Source of the DNA: Desulfosporosinus fructosivorans
GTDB lineage: Bacteria > Bacillota > Desulfitobacteriia > Desulfitobacteriales > Desulfitobacteriaceae
Length of the DNA stretch: 64,000 nucleotides
Reading direction: 5' to 3'
Assembly (NCBI RefSeq): GCF_004766045.1
Contig: NZ_SPQQ01000004.1
Coordinates: 62,001-126,000 of the forward strand
The position numbers and the translations under genes were made by a program. Each line of letters starts with the position of its first letter. The stretch's first letter is position 1. The notes under the pieces were generated by a model, which ran no database searches, was not told the origin of the DNA, and saw nothing but the letters and a program-made list of their open reading frames with translations. This document shows positions 42,981 to 51,576 of this stretch, in pieces.

Positions 42981-44132
42981 TTATTTACGATATACTACGT
43001 TACCATTAATAATGGTTAGCTTGACCATTGAGTTCAAGTCAAATGGTTTACCTGTTAAAACTATCATATCTGCATCCATTCCTACGTGTAGAAGTCCAAC
43101 CCGTTGATGACATTCTAATAATTCAGCTGGATTGATTGTTAAACATTTCAAAGCTTGGTGTTCGCTAAGACCCTCAGCGACTGAGAGAGCAGCTATAGTA
43201 CGTATTTGTTCGATTGCATTATAGGGATGATCTGATATTAAGGAAACCTTAACGCCTGCCTTCGTTAACTTTAAAATAGTACCATAGCCTCTATTTTTCA
43301 ATTCCATTTTACTTCTCGGTGTAAGCATTGGCCCAAATGCTACTGGAATCTTACGCTCAACTAGATAATCAGCGACTAAATCAGCTTCTGTTCCATGTTC
43401 GATCACTAACTTTTCAATTTTAAATTCTTCAGCAATCCGCACGGCAGTAATAATATCATCTGCCCTATGGGCATGAGCTCTTAAGGAGATCTCCCCTTTT
43501 AACAATGGTATTACTGCTTCTAAACGGATGTCCCTTTTTGTAAGTTTGCCGTTTTTCTTTTCCTCCATGTAATCTTCAGTCTTCATAAATAACTCTCTTA
43601 CCAGAGCTGCCGTCCCCATTCTAGTAACTGGACACTTGTTGTTTACTCCGTAGGTTGTGATCGGATTTTCACCCAAGGCAATTTTCAAACCAGCAGGGCT
43701 TCTAACAATCATTTGATCGATAATGTTACCTGCAGTTTTAATTACAGCAACTAACCCACCCACTGCATTATTACTACCGGGTGTAATCATAACTGTTGTA
43801 ACTCCTGCCTTAATGGCATCATTGAAGGCGATGTCCCTAGTATTAATAGCATCTATAGCTCTTATATGTGGGGTTACTGAATCAGAAGTTTCGTTGTTAT
43901 CAATGCCAATCTTGCCGGCTGATTCTTCTATAATACCTAAATGAGTATGACAATCTATAAAACCAGGTAAAACGTATCTTTCATCTATATCCATTATCTC
44001 GCAATCTTCAGGGATATCTATAATTGTTTGAGCAATTCGAGCTATCTTGCCTTCTTTGATCAATAGATCTATGTTTTCTGAGTTACCATTATCTAAATTA
44101 ATGGTTAAACAATTTCTCAATAAAGTATGCAC
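42981..44132 (-). CDS. Amidohydrolase (imidazolonepropionase/isoaspartyl dipeptidase-like)
   Basis: A 383-residue metal-dependent hydrolase of the amidohydrolase superfamily. Metal ligands are visible: VLPGFIDCHTHLG (HxH), RAHAHRADD, VIEHGTEADL, and the terminal Asp in LISDHPYN. The N-terminal small beta-domain and C-terminal MDADMIVLTGKPFD strand complete the fold. GTG start behind AGAGGTGA. It is divergent from cphA with about 420 bases between. Breakdown of cyanophycin yields beta-Asp-Arg dipeptides, and isoaspartyl dipeptidases belong to this superfamily, so hydrolysis of that dipeptide is an attractive but unproven role. Confidence 0.85.
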   Translation of the reverse strand: MHTLLRNCLTINLDNGNSENIDLLIKEGKIARIAQTIIDIPEDCEIMDIDERYVLPGFIDCHTHLGIIEESAGKIGIDNNETSDSVTPHIRAIDAINTRDIAFNDAIKAGVTTVMITPGSNNAVGGLVAVIKTAGNIIDQMIVRSPAGLKIALGENPITTYGVNNKCPVTRMGTAALVRELFMKTEDYMEEKKNGKLTKRDIRLEAVIPLLKGEISLRAHAHRADDIITAVRIAEEFKIEKLVIEHGTEADLVADYLVERKIPVAFGPMLTPRSKMELKNRGYGTILKLTKAGVKVSLISDHPYNAIEQIRTIAALSVAEGLSEHQALKCLTINPAELLECHQRVGLLHVGMDADMIVLTGKPFDLNSMVKLTIINGNVVYRK

Positions 44133-44549
44133 TCTTTCACCTCTTTTTTAAAACTAGATTAAAAGTAACTCCCCGGTCCGAGAAAGCTTGCTCAAACCTT
44201 TCCGATTCTATTATTATCTGATTTCTAAATATCATTCAATTTATGTTTCAGATTACTATTCGAAAGAGCAAAATCCAGTAAACAGAAAGGTTTCCCCTCC
44301 CACCGTTCCGATACGCACTAAAATGAAAACGCTGTTACAGTAATTTGGGTAATTATACAAAAGAGGTATAAACAAAACATACCAGCGTACTTGTGTGCTA
44401 CTTGGATATATTAGAACTGCAATGGTTTAGATGAAGTCTCGATGTTCAACTTTAGGTGAACGAGTTCACTGAAGGTGTACATCTCTTTGGACATTAGATT
44501 TTATAAGAAATACAAATAGGGTTCTAATATTGGACTGGAGGAAAGCTAC
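44133..44549. other. Divergent promoter region of amidohydrolase and cphA
   Basis: About 420 bases between divergent genes. It must contain both promoters. A hairpin-repeat half-copy (44436-44471) lies 80 bases before the cphA start. No coding remnant. Confidence 0.5.
44436..44471 (+). repeat. Hairpin repeat, copy C (second hairpin only)
   Basis: TCTCGATGTTCAACTTTAGG followed by TGAACGAGTTCAC. It matches the right halves of the copies at 60563 and, reversed, 54858 and 63938. The GTTCA...TGAAC arms form a small hairpin. Confidence 0.6.
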
Positions 44550-47162
44550 TTGAAAATTCTTAGTTCTAAGGTCTATCAGGGTAAAAATATATATACTCTC
44601 AAAAAGTGCATACGTTTGGATCTTGATTTAGAAGGGTATAGCGAAATTCCAAGTAAAGAAATTGATAACTTCAATCAGAATTTAGTAATAATGTTGCCAG
44701 AGCTTACTAAACATAGATGTGGTATCGACGAAGATAGGGGCTTCATTAAGAGACTTACAGAGGGAACTTATTTGGCGCATGTATCGGAACACATAATAAT
44801 CGCACTCCACAATATGATTGGAGTGGAAATTAGCTATGGCAAAGCTAGAGAGGTATCCGGGGATAATTATTATGTCATTTATCAATATGAATATAAGAAT
44901 ACGGGGCTAGAGGCCGGAAATATGGCAGTTGATATCATTAATTCGTTAATAAATAAAGAGCAATTCGATCTAGACTTGAGATTAAGTAAGTTAAAGGATT
45001 TATTAGCTAGTGAACAACTGGGATTAAGTACACTCGTTATTTGTGACGAAGCAAAAAAAAGAGGAATTCCTATTTTAAGAATCGGCGAAGAAAGCATATT
45101 TCAATTAGGTTATGGGAAATACTCAAAAACAATTCAAGCAACTATGGGTAGTGATACTAAAGAAATCGCTGTAAGTATTGCACAGGATAAATTACTAACC
45201 AAAGAACTGCTAAGCTTGCATTGTATACCTATAGCAAGTGGCATGAAAGTAAAGAGTAAAAATGCTGCCATGCTAGGTGCTAAAGATATTGGTTATCCAG
45301 TAGTACTTAAGCCCCAGTTTGGAAACCAAGGTAAGGGAGTTATTGCCAATATTAAGGATGAGATAGAGTTAATGCAAGCCTATGACCTTTTAATTAAGGA
45401 TTATAAAGATATAATGATCGAAAAGTATATCGTTGGAAGCGACTATCGAGTATGCTTTGTATATGGAGATATTGTTGCGGTTTCAGAAAGAATTCCGCCC
45501 TATATCATTGGAGATGGAGAAAGTTCTATAGAGAACCTCATTGGTAATATTAATGAGGATATTCGCAGAGGCGAGGGTCACGAAAAAGAATTAACCAAGA
45601 TTAAAATAGACGATACTCTTATAGCTTACTTAAGACAAAGGAACTATTCTTTAGAATCTCTTCTTCCTAAGGAAGAAAAATTAACTTTAAAAGATAATGC
45701 GAATTTATCGACCGGTGGCTTTGCTATAGATCATACTGAATTAATATGTGAGGAGAATATAGCGATATGTAAAAGGGCTGCAAGTGCTATTGGACTGGAT
45801 ATTTGCGGCATAGACTTATTATGTCATGATATTGGTAAGCCTCTAAGTGAAGATGGTGCAATTATAGAAATAAATGCTGCCCCTGGTATTAGAATGCATC
45901 ATAATCCGTATAGTGGAATAAAACGTAATGTGGCAGGTCATATCATTGACAAATTATTTAAGGAGAAGCCTCAAAAATTCCCCCTAGTAGCAATAACCGG
46001 TACAAATGGAAAAACCACGACCACTAGACTCATTGCACACATACTTTCTCTAGCAGGATATACTGTTGGAATGACCACAACGAGCGGAATTTATATTGAT
46101 GGAAAATGTATATATAAGGGTGATACCACAGGTCCTAAGAGCGCTTTATCTATACTTATGAATAAGGAGATAGACGCAGCAGTACTGGAAACTGCTAGAG
46201 GGGGAATAATTAGAGGCGGATTGGCCTATGACGTTGCGGATGTCGGGGTTATAACGAACATAACTCAGGATCACCTTGGGATCGATGAGGTCGAAACTAT
46301 GGAAGATTTGGCAAAAGTTAAAGCGTTGGTCGGGGAAGCGGTTAAGGAAGATGGCTATGTTGTAATTAATGGGGATGATAAGATGAGTATAAGTATCATT
46401 CCCCGACTTAAGAGTCCTCTCATTATTTTCTCTCATAATAAGGACAATGAAGTCCTGCAAACTAACCTGAAAAAAGGTGGGTATGGGATCTATGTCGATG
46501 AGGGTCATATCATAATCCAGAAGAACTCGAATTCCAAAAAATTAATAGAGATAAATAGTATAGGCATTACCGTAAAAGGCATTCTTAAATATAACATTGA
46601 AAATGCCATGGCTTCCTGTGCTGCTGCAGTCGGCCTAGGCATTGATTATAATACTGTTAGACAGGGCTTAATGTCATTTTACTGCAATCAAAATCCAGGA
46701 AGGTTTAATATGTATTTTGTAAATGATAAAATGGTAATATTGGACTATGGCCATAATAAAGAAGGTTACAAGTGTGTACTAGATGGACTTAAGCATATCG
46801 AACACAAGAAACTCATAGGAGTCATTGGAGTACCAGGAGATAGACCAGACAGCGATATACTCGAAGTTGGTAAATGTGCAGGAGAGAACTTTGATTATAT
46901 TTTTATCAAAGAAGATAGAGATAAACGGGGTAGATCTATTGGGGAGATATCAGATCTTTTAGAAAAAGGAGTCCTCTCATCCAAGTTTAATACAATGAGT
47001 ATGAGCAAAATTTCATCGGAGACAGAGGCTTTTATAGCAGCCTTAGATCTGGCAGAACCTGAGGATATTGTTATTGTCTTCTTCGAGAAATCCGAACCTC
47101 TTATTGATATAATGAGAAGTAGAATTGATGAAATAAAGCTCGCAACCTTAACGGCGAAATAA
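44550..47162 (+). CDS. cphA: Cyanophycin synthetase CphA
   Basis: An 870-residue cyanophycin synthetase that builds the Asp backbone with Arg side chains from ATP. Domain order: N-terminal domain (1-160); ATP-grasp (about 160-480) with PVVLKPQFGNQGKGV and IEINAAPGIRMHHNPY; Mur-ligase-like domain (485-870) with the P-loop ITGTNGKTTTTR, DTTGPKSAL, LETARGGIIRGGLAYD and NPGRFN. All are typical and the length is standard. TTG start behind GGAGGAAAG. No cyanophycinase (cphB) gene lies in the window; the divergent amidohydrolase may handle degradation products. tRNA-Gln follows 50 bases later. Confidence 0.95.
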   Translation: MKILSSKVYQGKNIYTLKKCIRLDLDLEGYSEIPSKEIDNFNQNLVIMLPELTKHRCGIDEDRGFIKRLTEGTYLAHVSEHIIIALHNMIGVEISYGKAREVSGDNYYVIYQYEYKNTGLEAGNMAVDIINSLINKEQFDLDLRLSKLKDLLASEQLGLSTLVICDEAKKRGIPILRIGEESIFQLGYGKYSKTIQATMGSDTKEIAVSIAQDKLLTKELLSLHCIPIASGMKVKSKNAAMLGAKDIGYPVVLKPQFGNQGKGVIANIKDEIELMQAYDLLIKDYKDIMIEKYIVGSDYRVCFVYGDIVAVSERIPPYIIGDGESSIENLIGNINEDIRRGEGHEKELTKIKIDDTLIAYLRQRNYSLESLLPKEEKLTLKDNANLSTGGFAIDHTELICEENIAICKRAASAIGLDICGIDLLCHDIGKPLSEDGAIIEINAAPGIRMHHNPYSGIKRNVAGHIIDKLFKEKPQKFPLVAITGTNGKTTTTRLIAHILSLAGYTVGMTTTSGIYIDGKCIYKGDTTGPKSALSILMNKEIDAAVLETARGGIIRGGLAYDVADVGVITNITQDHLGIDEVETMEDLAKVKALVGEAVKEDGYVVINGDDKMSISIIPRLKSPLIIFSHNKDNEVLQTNLKKGGYGIYVDEGHIIIQKNSNSKKLIEINSIGITVKGILKYNIENAMASCAAAVGLGIDYNTVRQGLMSFYCNQNPGRFNMYFVNDKMVILDYGHNKEGYKCVLDGLKHIEHKKLIGVIGVPGDRPDSDILEVGKCAGENFDYIFIKEDRDKRGRSIGEISDLLEKGVLSSKFNTMSMSKISSETEAFIAALDLAEPEDIVIVFFEKSEPLIDIMRSRIDEIKLATLTAK

Positions 47163-47211
47163 CTTCTTAAACCAGTAACAATAGTGCTTTAGTAATATTT
47201 TATTCCTGTAC

Positions 47212-47286
47212 TGGGGTGTCGCCAAGCGGTAAGGCACCAGACTTTGACTCTGGCATTCGTTGGTTCAAATCCAGCCTCCCCAGCCA
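47212..47286 (+). tRNA. tRNA-Gln (anticodon TTG)
   Basis: Cloverleaf with anticodon arm CCAGA-CTTTGAC-TCTGG (TTG), T arm GTTGG-TTCAAAT-CCAGC, and encoded CCA. The acceptor stem TGGGGTG/CTCCCCA contains a U6-U67 mismatch. It lies 49 bases after cphA. Confidence 0.94.
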
Positions 47287-47644
47287 TTAATATTACAAAT
47301 GTGAACATTGCACTAAACCTTTATCAAAGTAAATTTCGACATCCTTTTTAAATATCAGGAGGGAGCTGTGTGAAAACTCAGTCTCCAAAATTCTAAGTGG
47401 TTACAACAATCAAAAAGCGTCCTCATTTCACTATGCTCATATTTTGCAATTGCTGTTGAGCCATTTGAATATAATTATTAATTTGATTGAGAACTTGAGT
47501 GGATTGAATATATTGATCTGCTTGGGTTCAATGCTTGCATTCTTTGCTGGATGCTCTAAAAGTATTTCCCATATCACTGAAAACCTCTTGGGTATTCTGT
47601 GGTAAAAATTTTTGCAACTCGATATTCGGGCTTAGCTTATCTGT
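47287..47644. other. Remnant-bearing gap after tRNA-Gln
   Basis: A reverse-strand coding remnant runs at about 47424-47640 and reads QNTQEVFSDMGNTFRASSKE, an in-frame TGA at 47528-47530, then QVLNQINNYIQMAQQQLQNM. There is no start codon and the TGA is not followed by a SECIS-type hairpin, so I treat it as a decayed gene. Nothing else recognised. Confidence 0.35.
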
Positions 47645-48310
47645 TTATTCTAGATGCCAGAGATTGTTGACAATTATTATAAGCCAAACCACAGAAAATC
47701 CAATTAGCGAACGTTCAATCAGACCCGTTATATTATGAAACAATAATAATATAACGGGCACATTATGATGATATTTTAACGCCATATCTCCTAAAAGCCC
47801 TAAAAATAATAACATCGCCAAAATCAATATTACTATAGCAATTATTTGAGTGACAAACACAACATTTTGAGTGCTTTCGTTAAGGGCAAATATAAAAGAC
47901 AATAATATTAACCCTATTACAGAAGCGGCTACTCCAATCACAGAAGCAATTGAGTGCACTGTACCGTGCCATGACATTTGCTTATCTTTTAAATCAACAT
48001 TGAAAAAGCCAGTAATTGCTATACATACACCCCATATAGCTATAGGTGCCAGTCCTGTGTTCGAGTGAGCCCTAGTTGGTAAAATAGTTTGCAAACACAA
48101 ATAGATTCCCAAGATTGCTAGACCATAAATAACGAAACTACTTGCAGCAAGCTGTCCATACTTGCCAACCGCATATTCGCTAATATATCGACTTCGGGGA
48201 TTATAATCTGGGCGCAGTATATGCATTGCAATTATTATAGCCATAAAGAAAAATAGACCGATTAAGGAAAACACAGCTATCAATTTAATATTTAGATATT
48301 CTAATTTCAA
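47645..48310 (-). CDS. DUF998 family membrane protein
   Basis: A 221-residue integral membrane protein with six to seven hydrophobic helices and the DUF998 hallmarks: RSRYISEYAVGKYGQLAASS near the start, GFFNVDLKDKQMSWHGTVHS in the middle. Start is uncertain: TTG 48310, 5 bases after AAGGCGAGG, is preferred to GTG 48331. DUF998 proteins are widespread and of unknown function. Monocistronic. Confidence 0.85.
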   Translation of the reverse strand: MKLEYLNIKLIAVFSLIGLFFFMAIIIAMHILRPDYNPRSRYISEYAVGKYGQLAASSFVIYGLAILGIYLCLQTILPTRAHSNTGLAPIAIWGVCIAITGFFNVDLKDKQMSWHGTVHSIASVIGVAASVIGLILLSFIFALNESTQNVVFVTQIIAIVILILAMLLFLGLLGDMALKYHHNVPVILLLFHNITGLIERSLIGFSVVWLIIIVNNLWHLE

Positions 48311-48537
48311 AGTATCCTCGCCTTCTAACACATGTCACCAAAAGTGAATCGCTCTTTCTTCATTTCCTTGATCGCATCTAATAATCCGCAGATAGGTTAT
48401 TTATAAACCATCTAGTTCCAGATTATACAGTCAATTCATATCACTGATTATTACTGCAAGGGCAAATACATTGGTATTCGGTAAAATTGACGAAGGCAGA
48501 CTGTGGTAAAACCGAAACTACCCTTAACATAATTAAA

Positions 48538-48570
48538 CAAGAGAGCTTTCAACAGAAAGCCCTCTTGTTT
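48538..48570. terminator. Bidirectional intrinsic terminator after the Spo0E-like gene
   Basis: CAAGAGAGCTTTC pairs with GAAAGCCCTCTTG (one mismatch), 4-base loop, followed by TTTGT; A-rich on the other side. It lies 34 bases after the Spo0E-like stop codon. Confidence 0.8.
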
Positions 48571-48603
48571 GTCACTACAATACTGAAGCATTAGTAAGTC
48601 TGG

Positions 48604-48753
48604 TTACGCGCTTCTTTTATTAGCTGTATAAAACTCGTTAATCAATACGTCAAGCTTTTCGCTAACCCCTACCACCCTCTTATCGGTAAGATCTTTATCC
48701 AAAGCAATTTTTTGCATTTGTAATCTCAATTCTTCAATCTGTTCATAGACCAT
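48604..48753 (-). CDS. Spo0E family aspartyl-phosphate phosphatase (49 aa)
   Basis: A 49-residue two-helix protein: YEQIEELRLQMQKIALD, then GVSEKLDVLINEFYTAN. The S-E-K-L-D core matches the SQELD signature of Spo0E phosphatases, with the loop and second helix in the right place. These small proteins remove phosphate from phosphorylated Spo0A or related receivers and so delay sporulation. GAGTGAG lies just before the ATG at 48753. A terminator follows. The gene is too short for many gene finders and supports a spore-forming host. Confidence 0.8.
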   Translation of the reverse strand: MVYEQIEELRLQMQKIALDKDLTDKRVVGVSEKLDVLINEFYTANKRSA

Positions 48754-49213
48754 GAGACTCACTCTCAGAACACCTTCTTTCCTAATAAAATAGTACTCTT
48801 GGGTATTTTAGTACAATGAAACGGTAACATCAACCGTATAAAAGGTAATGCTTTGTCGGAATATATCATAAGAGAAGAGTCTCTAGTTTTTGCTACTACT
48901 TTGTTAATTACATTGTATGCCATCAAGCAAAAAAGTGCATAATGCAATAGTCACAATCTGCGGTACCAAAGGTCCTAGTCCTAAGGTCCCGTCATATAAA
49001 ACATCTCAAAAGACGAAGGCCTTATCTTCAAGGATGGGTACCACTCCTACTTATAGAAGTGAGAGTCTCACGATTTGGATTAATACTAAAAACGCTGGAG
49101 CTAGACATAAAGAAAACTTGGCTAGCGCCAAGCCTTCAGGCGCCGGCGATCGCCTTAGTTGCACTTATGCTTCCAGAAGTATATAATTGAAAGTTATACT
49201 TTCTGACTAGTAC
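48754..49213. other. Non-coding region with one hairpin repeat
   Basis: Repeat copy E lies at 49036-49072. Reverse 48765-48947 and forward 48917-49186 open frames show no family pattern, and the second contains the repeat, so neither is accepted. GC-rich palindromic stretch GGCGCCGGCGATCGCC at 49140-49155 is striking for this AT-rich DNA. Confidence 0.4.
49036..49072 (-). repeat. Hairpin repeat, copy E (first hairpin only)
   Basis: On the reverse strand GTGAGACTCTCACTTCTATA continues AGTAGGAGTGGTACC, matching the left halves of copies A (60525), B (54944 reverse) and D (64000 reverse). Confidence 0.65.
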
Positions 49214-49265
49214 AAAAAAGCTCCAAGAAAGCCTGCACCTAGCGGACCTTCTTGGAGCTTTTTTT
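49214..49265 (-). terminator. Intrinsic terminator of the wrbA gene
   Basis: AAAAAAGCTCCAAGAA pairs with TTCTTGGAGCTTTTTT around a 20-base centre; the reverse strand ends in six or more T. It is 9 bases after the wrbA stop. Confidence 0.88.
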
Positions 49266-49274
49266 AGGAACAAC

Positions 49275-49886
49275 CTATACTTTACCTTTTTTCAACCACA
49301 TTGCAACTTCTACCGTTCTTTTCGCTTGGTGAAATACAGCATCTTTTACGTCTTCTACCATTTTGCCATCTTGGCCTTGAGTGACTGAGGTTCCATAAGG
49401 ATTGCCACCTGCCTTAAAAATAGAAGGGTCGGTATATCCTGGAGACACAATGATGGCGCCCCAATGCATCATCGAAGTATATAAGCTCTTAATCGTTGCT
49501 TCCTGACCGCCATGAGGATTCTGAGCTGAGGACATGCCGCTAACAACCTTATTCATCAGTTTTCCTTGTGCCCACAAACCACCTTGGAGGTCAATGAACT
49601 GTTTCATCTGTGCCGCTATATTCCCAAAGCGTGTTGGGACACTGAAAACAATAGCATCCGCCCAATCGAGATCATCTGAACCCGCTTCCTTAATGTCTTT
49701 TGTTGCTTCTGTATTTGCCTTCCAAGCCGGATTGTTGTTAATAGCCGATTCGGGAGCCAATTCACGCACCTTGAGTAGACGAACGTCTGCCCCTGCTACT
49801 TTTGCAGACTCTGCGGCCCACTGAGCCAACTGATAATTAATTCCTGTCATGCTGTAATAAATGACTGCGCATTTAACCTTTTCCAT
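49275..49886 (-). CDS. wrbA: NAD(P)H:quinone oxidoreductase WrbA (flavodoxin family)
   Basis: A 203-residue type IV NAD(P)H:quinone oxidoreductase. IYYSMTGINYQLAQWAAESA holds the FMN phosphate loop, VFSVPTRFGNIAAQMKQFID the flavin ring contacts, and SSAQNPHGGQEATIKSL the conserved P-H-G-G-Q loop. Length fits WrbA. It reduces quinones by two electrons and avoids semiquinone radicals. GAGGAGA precedes the ATG. Own terminator at 49214, so monocistronic. Confidence 0.93.
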   Translation of the reverse strand: MEKVKCAVIYYSMTGINYQLAQWAAESAKVAGADVRLLKVRELAPESAINNNPAWKANTEATKDIKEAGSDDLDWADAIVFSVPTRFGNIAAQMKQFIDLQGGLWAQGKLMNKVVSGMSSAQNPHGGQEATIKSLYTSMMHWGAIIVSPGYTDPSIFKAGGNPYGTSVTQGQDGKMVEDVKDAVFHQAKRTVEVAMWLKKGKV

Positions 49887-50045
49887 GCTTAATCTCCTCT
49901 CGTTTATGTGTAACGGTTAATAAGTAATCTAGCAAATCATAGTTTATGGCCTATTTCTATTATAACATTCCTATTTGAATTAAATTCTTCTTCGGTTTAT
50001 TTATATCCTTCTTTATTTAATAATCATTTTTTACTTGAAGTATAT

Positions 50046-50672
50046 TCATTCTCCTTTCTCGGCAATTGCTCGCATCAATTTGCTCGCAAGATACATGCCT
50101 AGACCAATAGCACTCTCAATATGCAACAGATGTTCTATGGAAGGCTCGAAAAGGATGGTGGCATTGGCTCGAACTTCTTCATCTCCTTCCCAAACAACCA
50201 CACAGAGGGGAATTTCGGGAAATGCCTGGAAGATAACGGATGCGTCTCCAAGAGATGCCGGTTGACCGCTCAGAACAGAGCCACTAGCCAATAATTGTTT
50301 GGACTGATGTCCAAATGCCTTGATGAGGCCTTCGATCGAATTCTTATGAAACGCAGGGTAAAACAACATTCCACCGTTCGGGATTTCTTTAAGGCTGACC
50401 CATTTTTTGGCCGTTTCTTGGGGAGATTGTGCGTAAGTCAGATAATTAAGCATTATAATACACGCGTTTATTTCAGGCACATGTCCGTCTGTTTTCCTGT
50501 AGATCATTTCATTATTGCAATCCAAAATATACTCTGAGTTAAAGAACGTCACGACGAATTGACGAGTGTCGCTACTGTAGGTCACTGCAAGCTGTGTTGC
50601 AATTTCTTCGGGCACCTTTCTTTTTAAATCCTGCCAGTATTTATCATAGGCAATTCGGTAATTAGTCTCCAT
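50046..50672 (-). CDS. DUF3786 family protein (208 aa)
   Basis: A soluble protein of the DUF3786 pattern found in strict anaerobes: RIAYDKYWQDLKRKVPEEIA at the start, INACIIMLNYLTYAQ in the middle, then KEIPNGGMLFYPAF and PEIPLCVVVWEGDEEV near the end. Members may relate to Fe-S or corrinoid proteins but no activity is established. Start at ATG 50672, directly after GGAGGGAGAGAA; the ATG at 50690 is not needed. Monocistronic. Confidence 0.82.
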   Translation of the reverse strand: METNYRIAYDKYWQDLKRKVPEEIATQLAVTYSSDTRQFVVTFFNSEYILDCNNEMIYRKTDGHVPEINACIIMLNYLTYAQSPQETAKKWVSLKEIPNGGMLFYPAFHKNSIEGLIKAFGHQSKQLLASGSVLSGQPASLGDASVIFQAFPEIPLCVVVWEGDEEVRANATILFEPSIEHLLHIESAIGLGMYLASKLMRAIAEKGE

Positions 50673-50734
50673 TTCTCTCCCTCCACCCATCTAGTTTGCA
50701 GAAATTTCAGAGTGAATCCTTTGCATATAGTCTG

Positions 50735-51067
50735 CTATATCATTTTCTGTAGAGCTTCTCGAATCTCTGTTTTGACCGATTCCGATGTTTCCCTGCTCAT
50801 GTTCTCCTCAAGAATTTGTTTGGCTGATCTGCCGCCGATCTTACCTAAAGCCCATGCGGCATAACCACGTACCAATTCTTCAGTATCCTTCATAGCAGTT
50901 GCCAGATCGGAAACATTTGCCGAGTCGCCTAGATTCCAAAGAGCAATGGCGGCATTCCTTTGAAAGTATTTCTTCTCTTTTATATAATTGTACATCATTG
51001 GCTGAATTCTTGTCGCATAAAATTCAGTAAAAATCCTAGCATATGAATTAGTTCTACGTGGGGACAA
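50735..51067 (-). pseudogene. queG: HEAT-repeat fragment, probably the 3' end of queG
   Basis: Residues 25-105 are two HEAT-type repeats: FQRNAAIALWNLGDSANVSD and LVRGYAAWALGKIGG. This is the C-terminal region that follows the Fe-S domain in Firmicute epoxyqueuosine reductase QueG, where YFQRNAAIALGNLGD is typical. The cobalamin and 8Fe-8S domains (about 280 residues) are absent, and the TTG start at 51067 lacks a ribosome site. I read it as a 3' remnant; a stand-alone HEAT protein is the alternative. Confidence 0.6.
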
Positions 51068-51120
51068 TTGAATATAAAGGTTAGAGATTTTACACCTTGA
51101 CTAATGAACTCATCTGGTGT

Positions 51121-51174
51121 AATCTACTCACATACTCATATTCCCATATTGGCATGTGAGTATGTGAGTAGATT
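51121..51174. promoter_or_regulatory. Long inverted repeat upstream of the arsR gene
   Basis: Perfect 18-base arms AATCTACTCACATACTCA and TGAGTATGTGAGTAGATT, 18 bases apart, ending 27 bases before the ArsR start codon. Suitable as an operator for the ArsR dimer (two nested 12-2-12 type sites) or as a hairpin in the leader. Contains CACATA/TATGTG palindromes typical of ArsR/SmtB sites. Confidence 0.6.
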
Positions 51175-51201
51175 ATATTTCATGTTAGAAAGGACTCAGC
51201 T

Positions 51202-51552
51202 ATGTATAATTTGGTTAATATTTTCAAACTGCTATCTGATGAAACCAGACTAAGGATTATTATTCTCTTATCGCAGCAGGAACTTTGTGTTTGTCAACTC
51301 AGCGGCATCCTGGATGTCCCTCAGCCAACAGTTTCTAAAAATTTGTCAAAGCTTAGAGATATGAATTTAGTCTTTGGCAGAAGAAACGAGAAATTTGTCT
51401 TCTACACCTTAACATCCGAAAACCTCATCTTGACAAACACAGTAAAGAACATTTTAGATAGCCTTGTTGATTATCCTCAATTAATCTCAGATAAGAATCG
51501 GGCTGTTGACAAAGAAAAATATCTGAATCAATGTTGTGTCAATTGCGACTAA
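51202..51552 (+). CDS. ArsR/SmtB family metalloregulator
   Basis: A 116-residue winged-helix repressor. Residues 27-33 read ELCVCQL, placing Cys29 and Cys31 where arsenic- or cadmium-sensing members bind the metal, next to the recognition helix (VPQPTVSKNLSKLRDMNLVF). The C-terminus adds CC..C. GAAAGGACT lies upstream. It heads a plus-strand cluster with a permease (24 bases downstream) and a CDF exporter; binding at the inverted repeat 51121 would repress itself and the permease until metal(loid) arrives. Confidence 0.92.
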   Translation: MYNLVNIFKLLSDETRLRIIILLSQQELCVCQLSGILDVPQPTVSKNLSKLRDMNLVFGRRNEKFVFYTLTSENLILTNTVKNILDSLVDYPQLISDKNRAVDKEKYLNQCCVNCD

Positions 51553-51576
51553 GTGCAGAACTAAGGAGATGTTCTT

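Noticed and set aside
40859..47286. tRNA genes as attachment sites of an integrated element.
   Set aside because: No direct repeat of either tRNA 3' end was seen in the window and no intact integrase is near them.
47424..47640. In-frame TGA at 47528-47530 inside a coding-like reverse frame, as a possible second selenoprotein.
   Set aside because: No start codon, no SECIS-type hairpin after the TGA, and the protein is a short fragment after tRNA-Gln. Decay is simpler.
48917..49186. 89-codon plus-strand open frame.
   Set aside because: No ribosome site, contains repeat copy E, unusual composition; opposite-strand and repeat sequence explain it.
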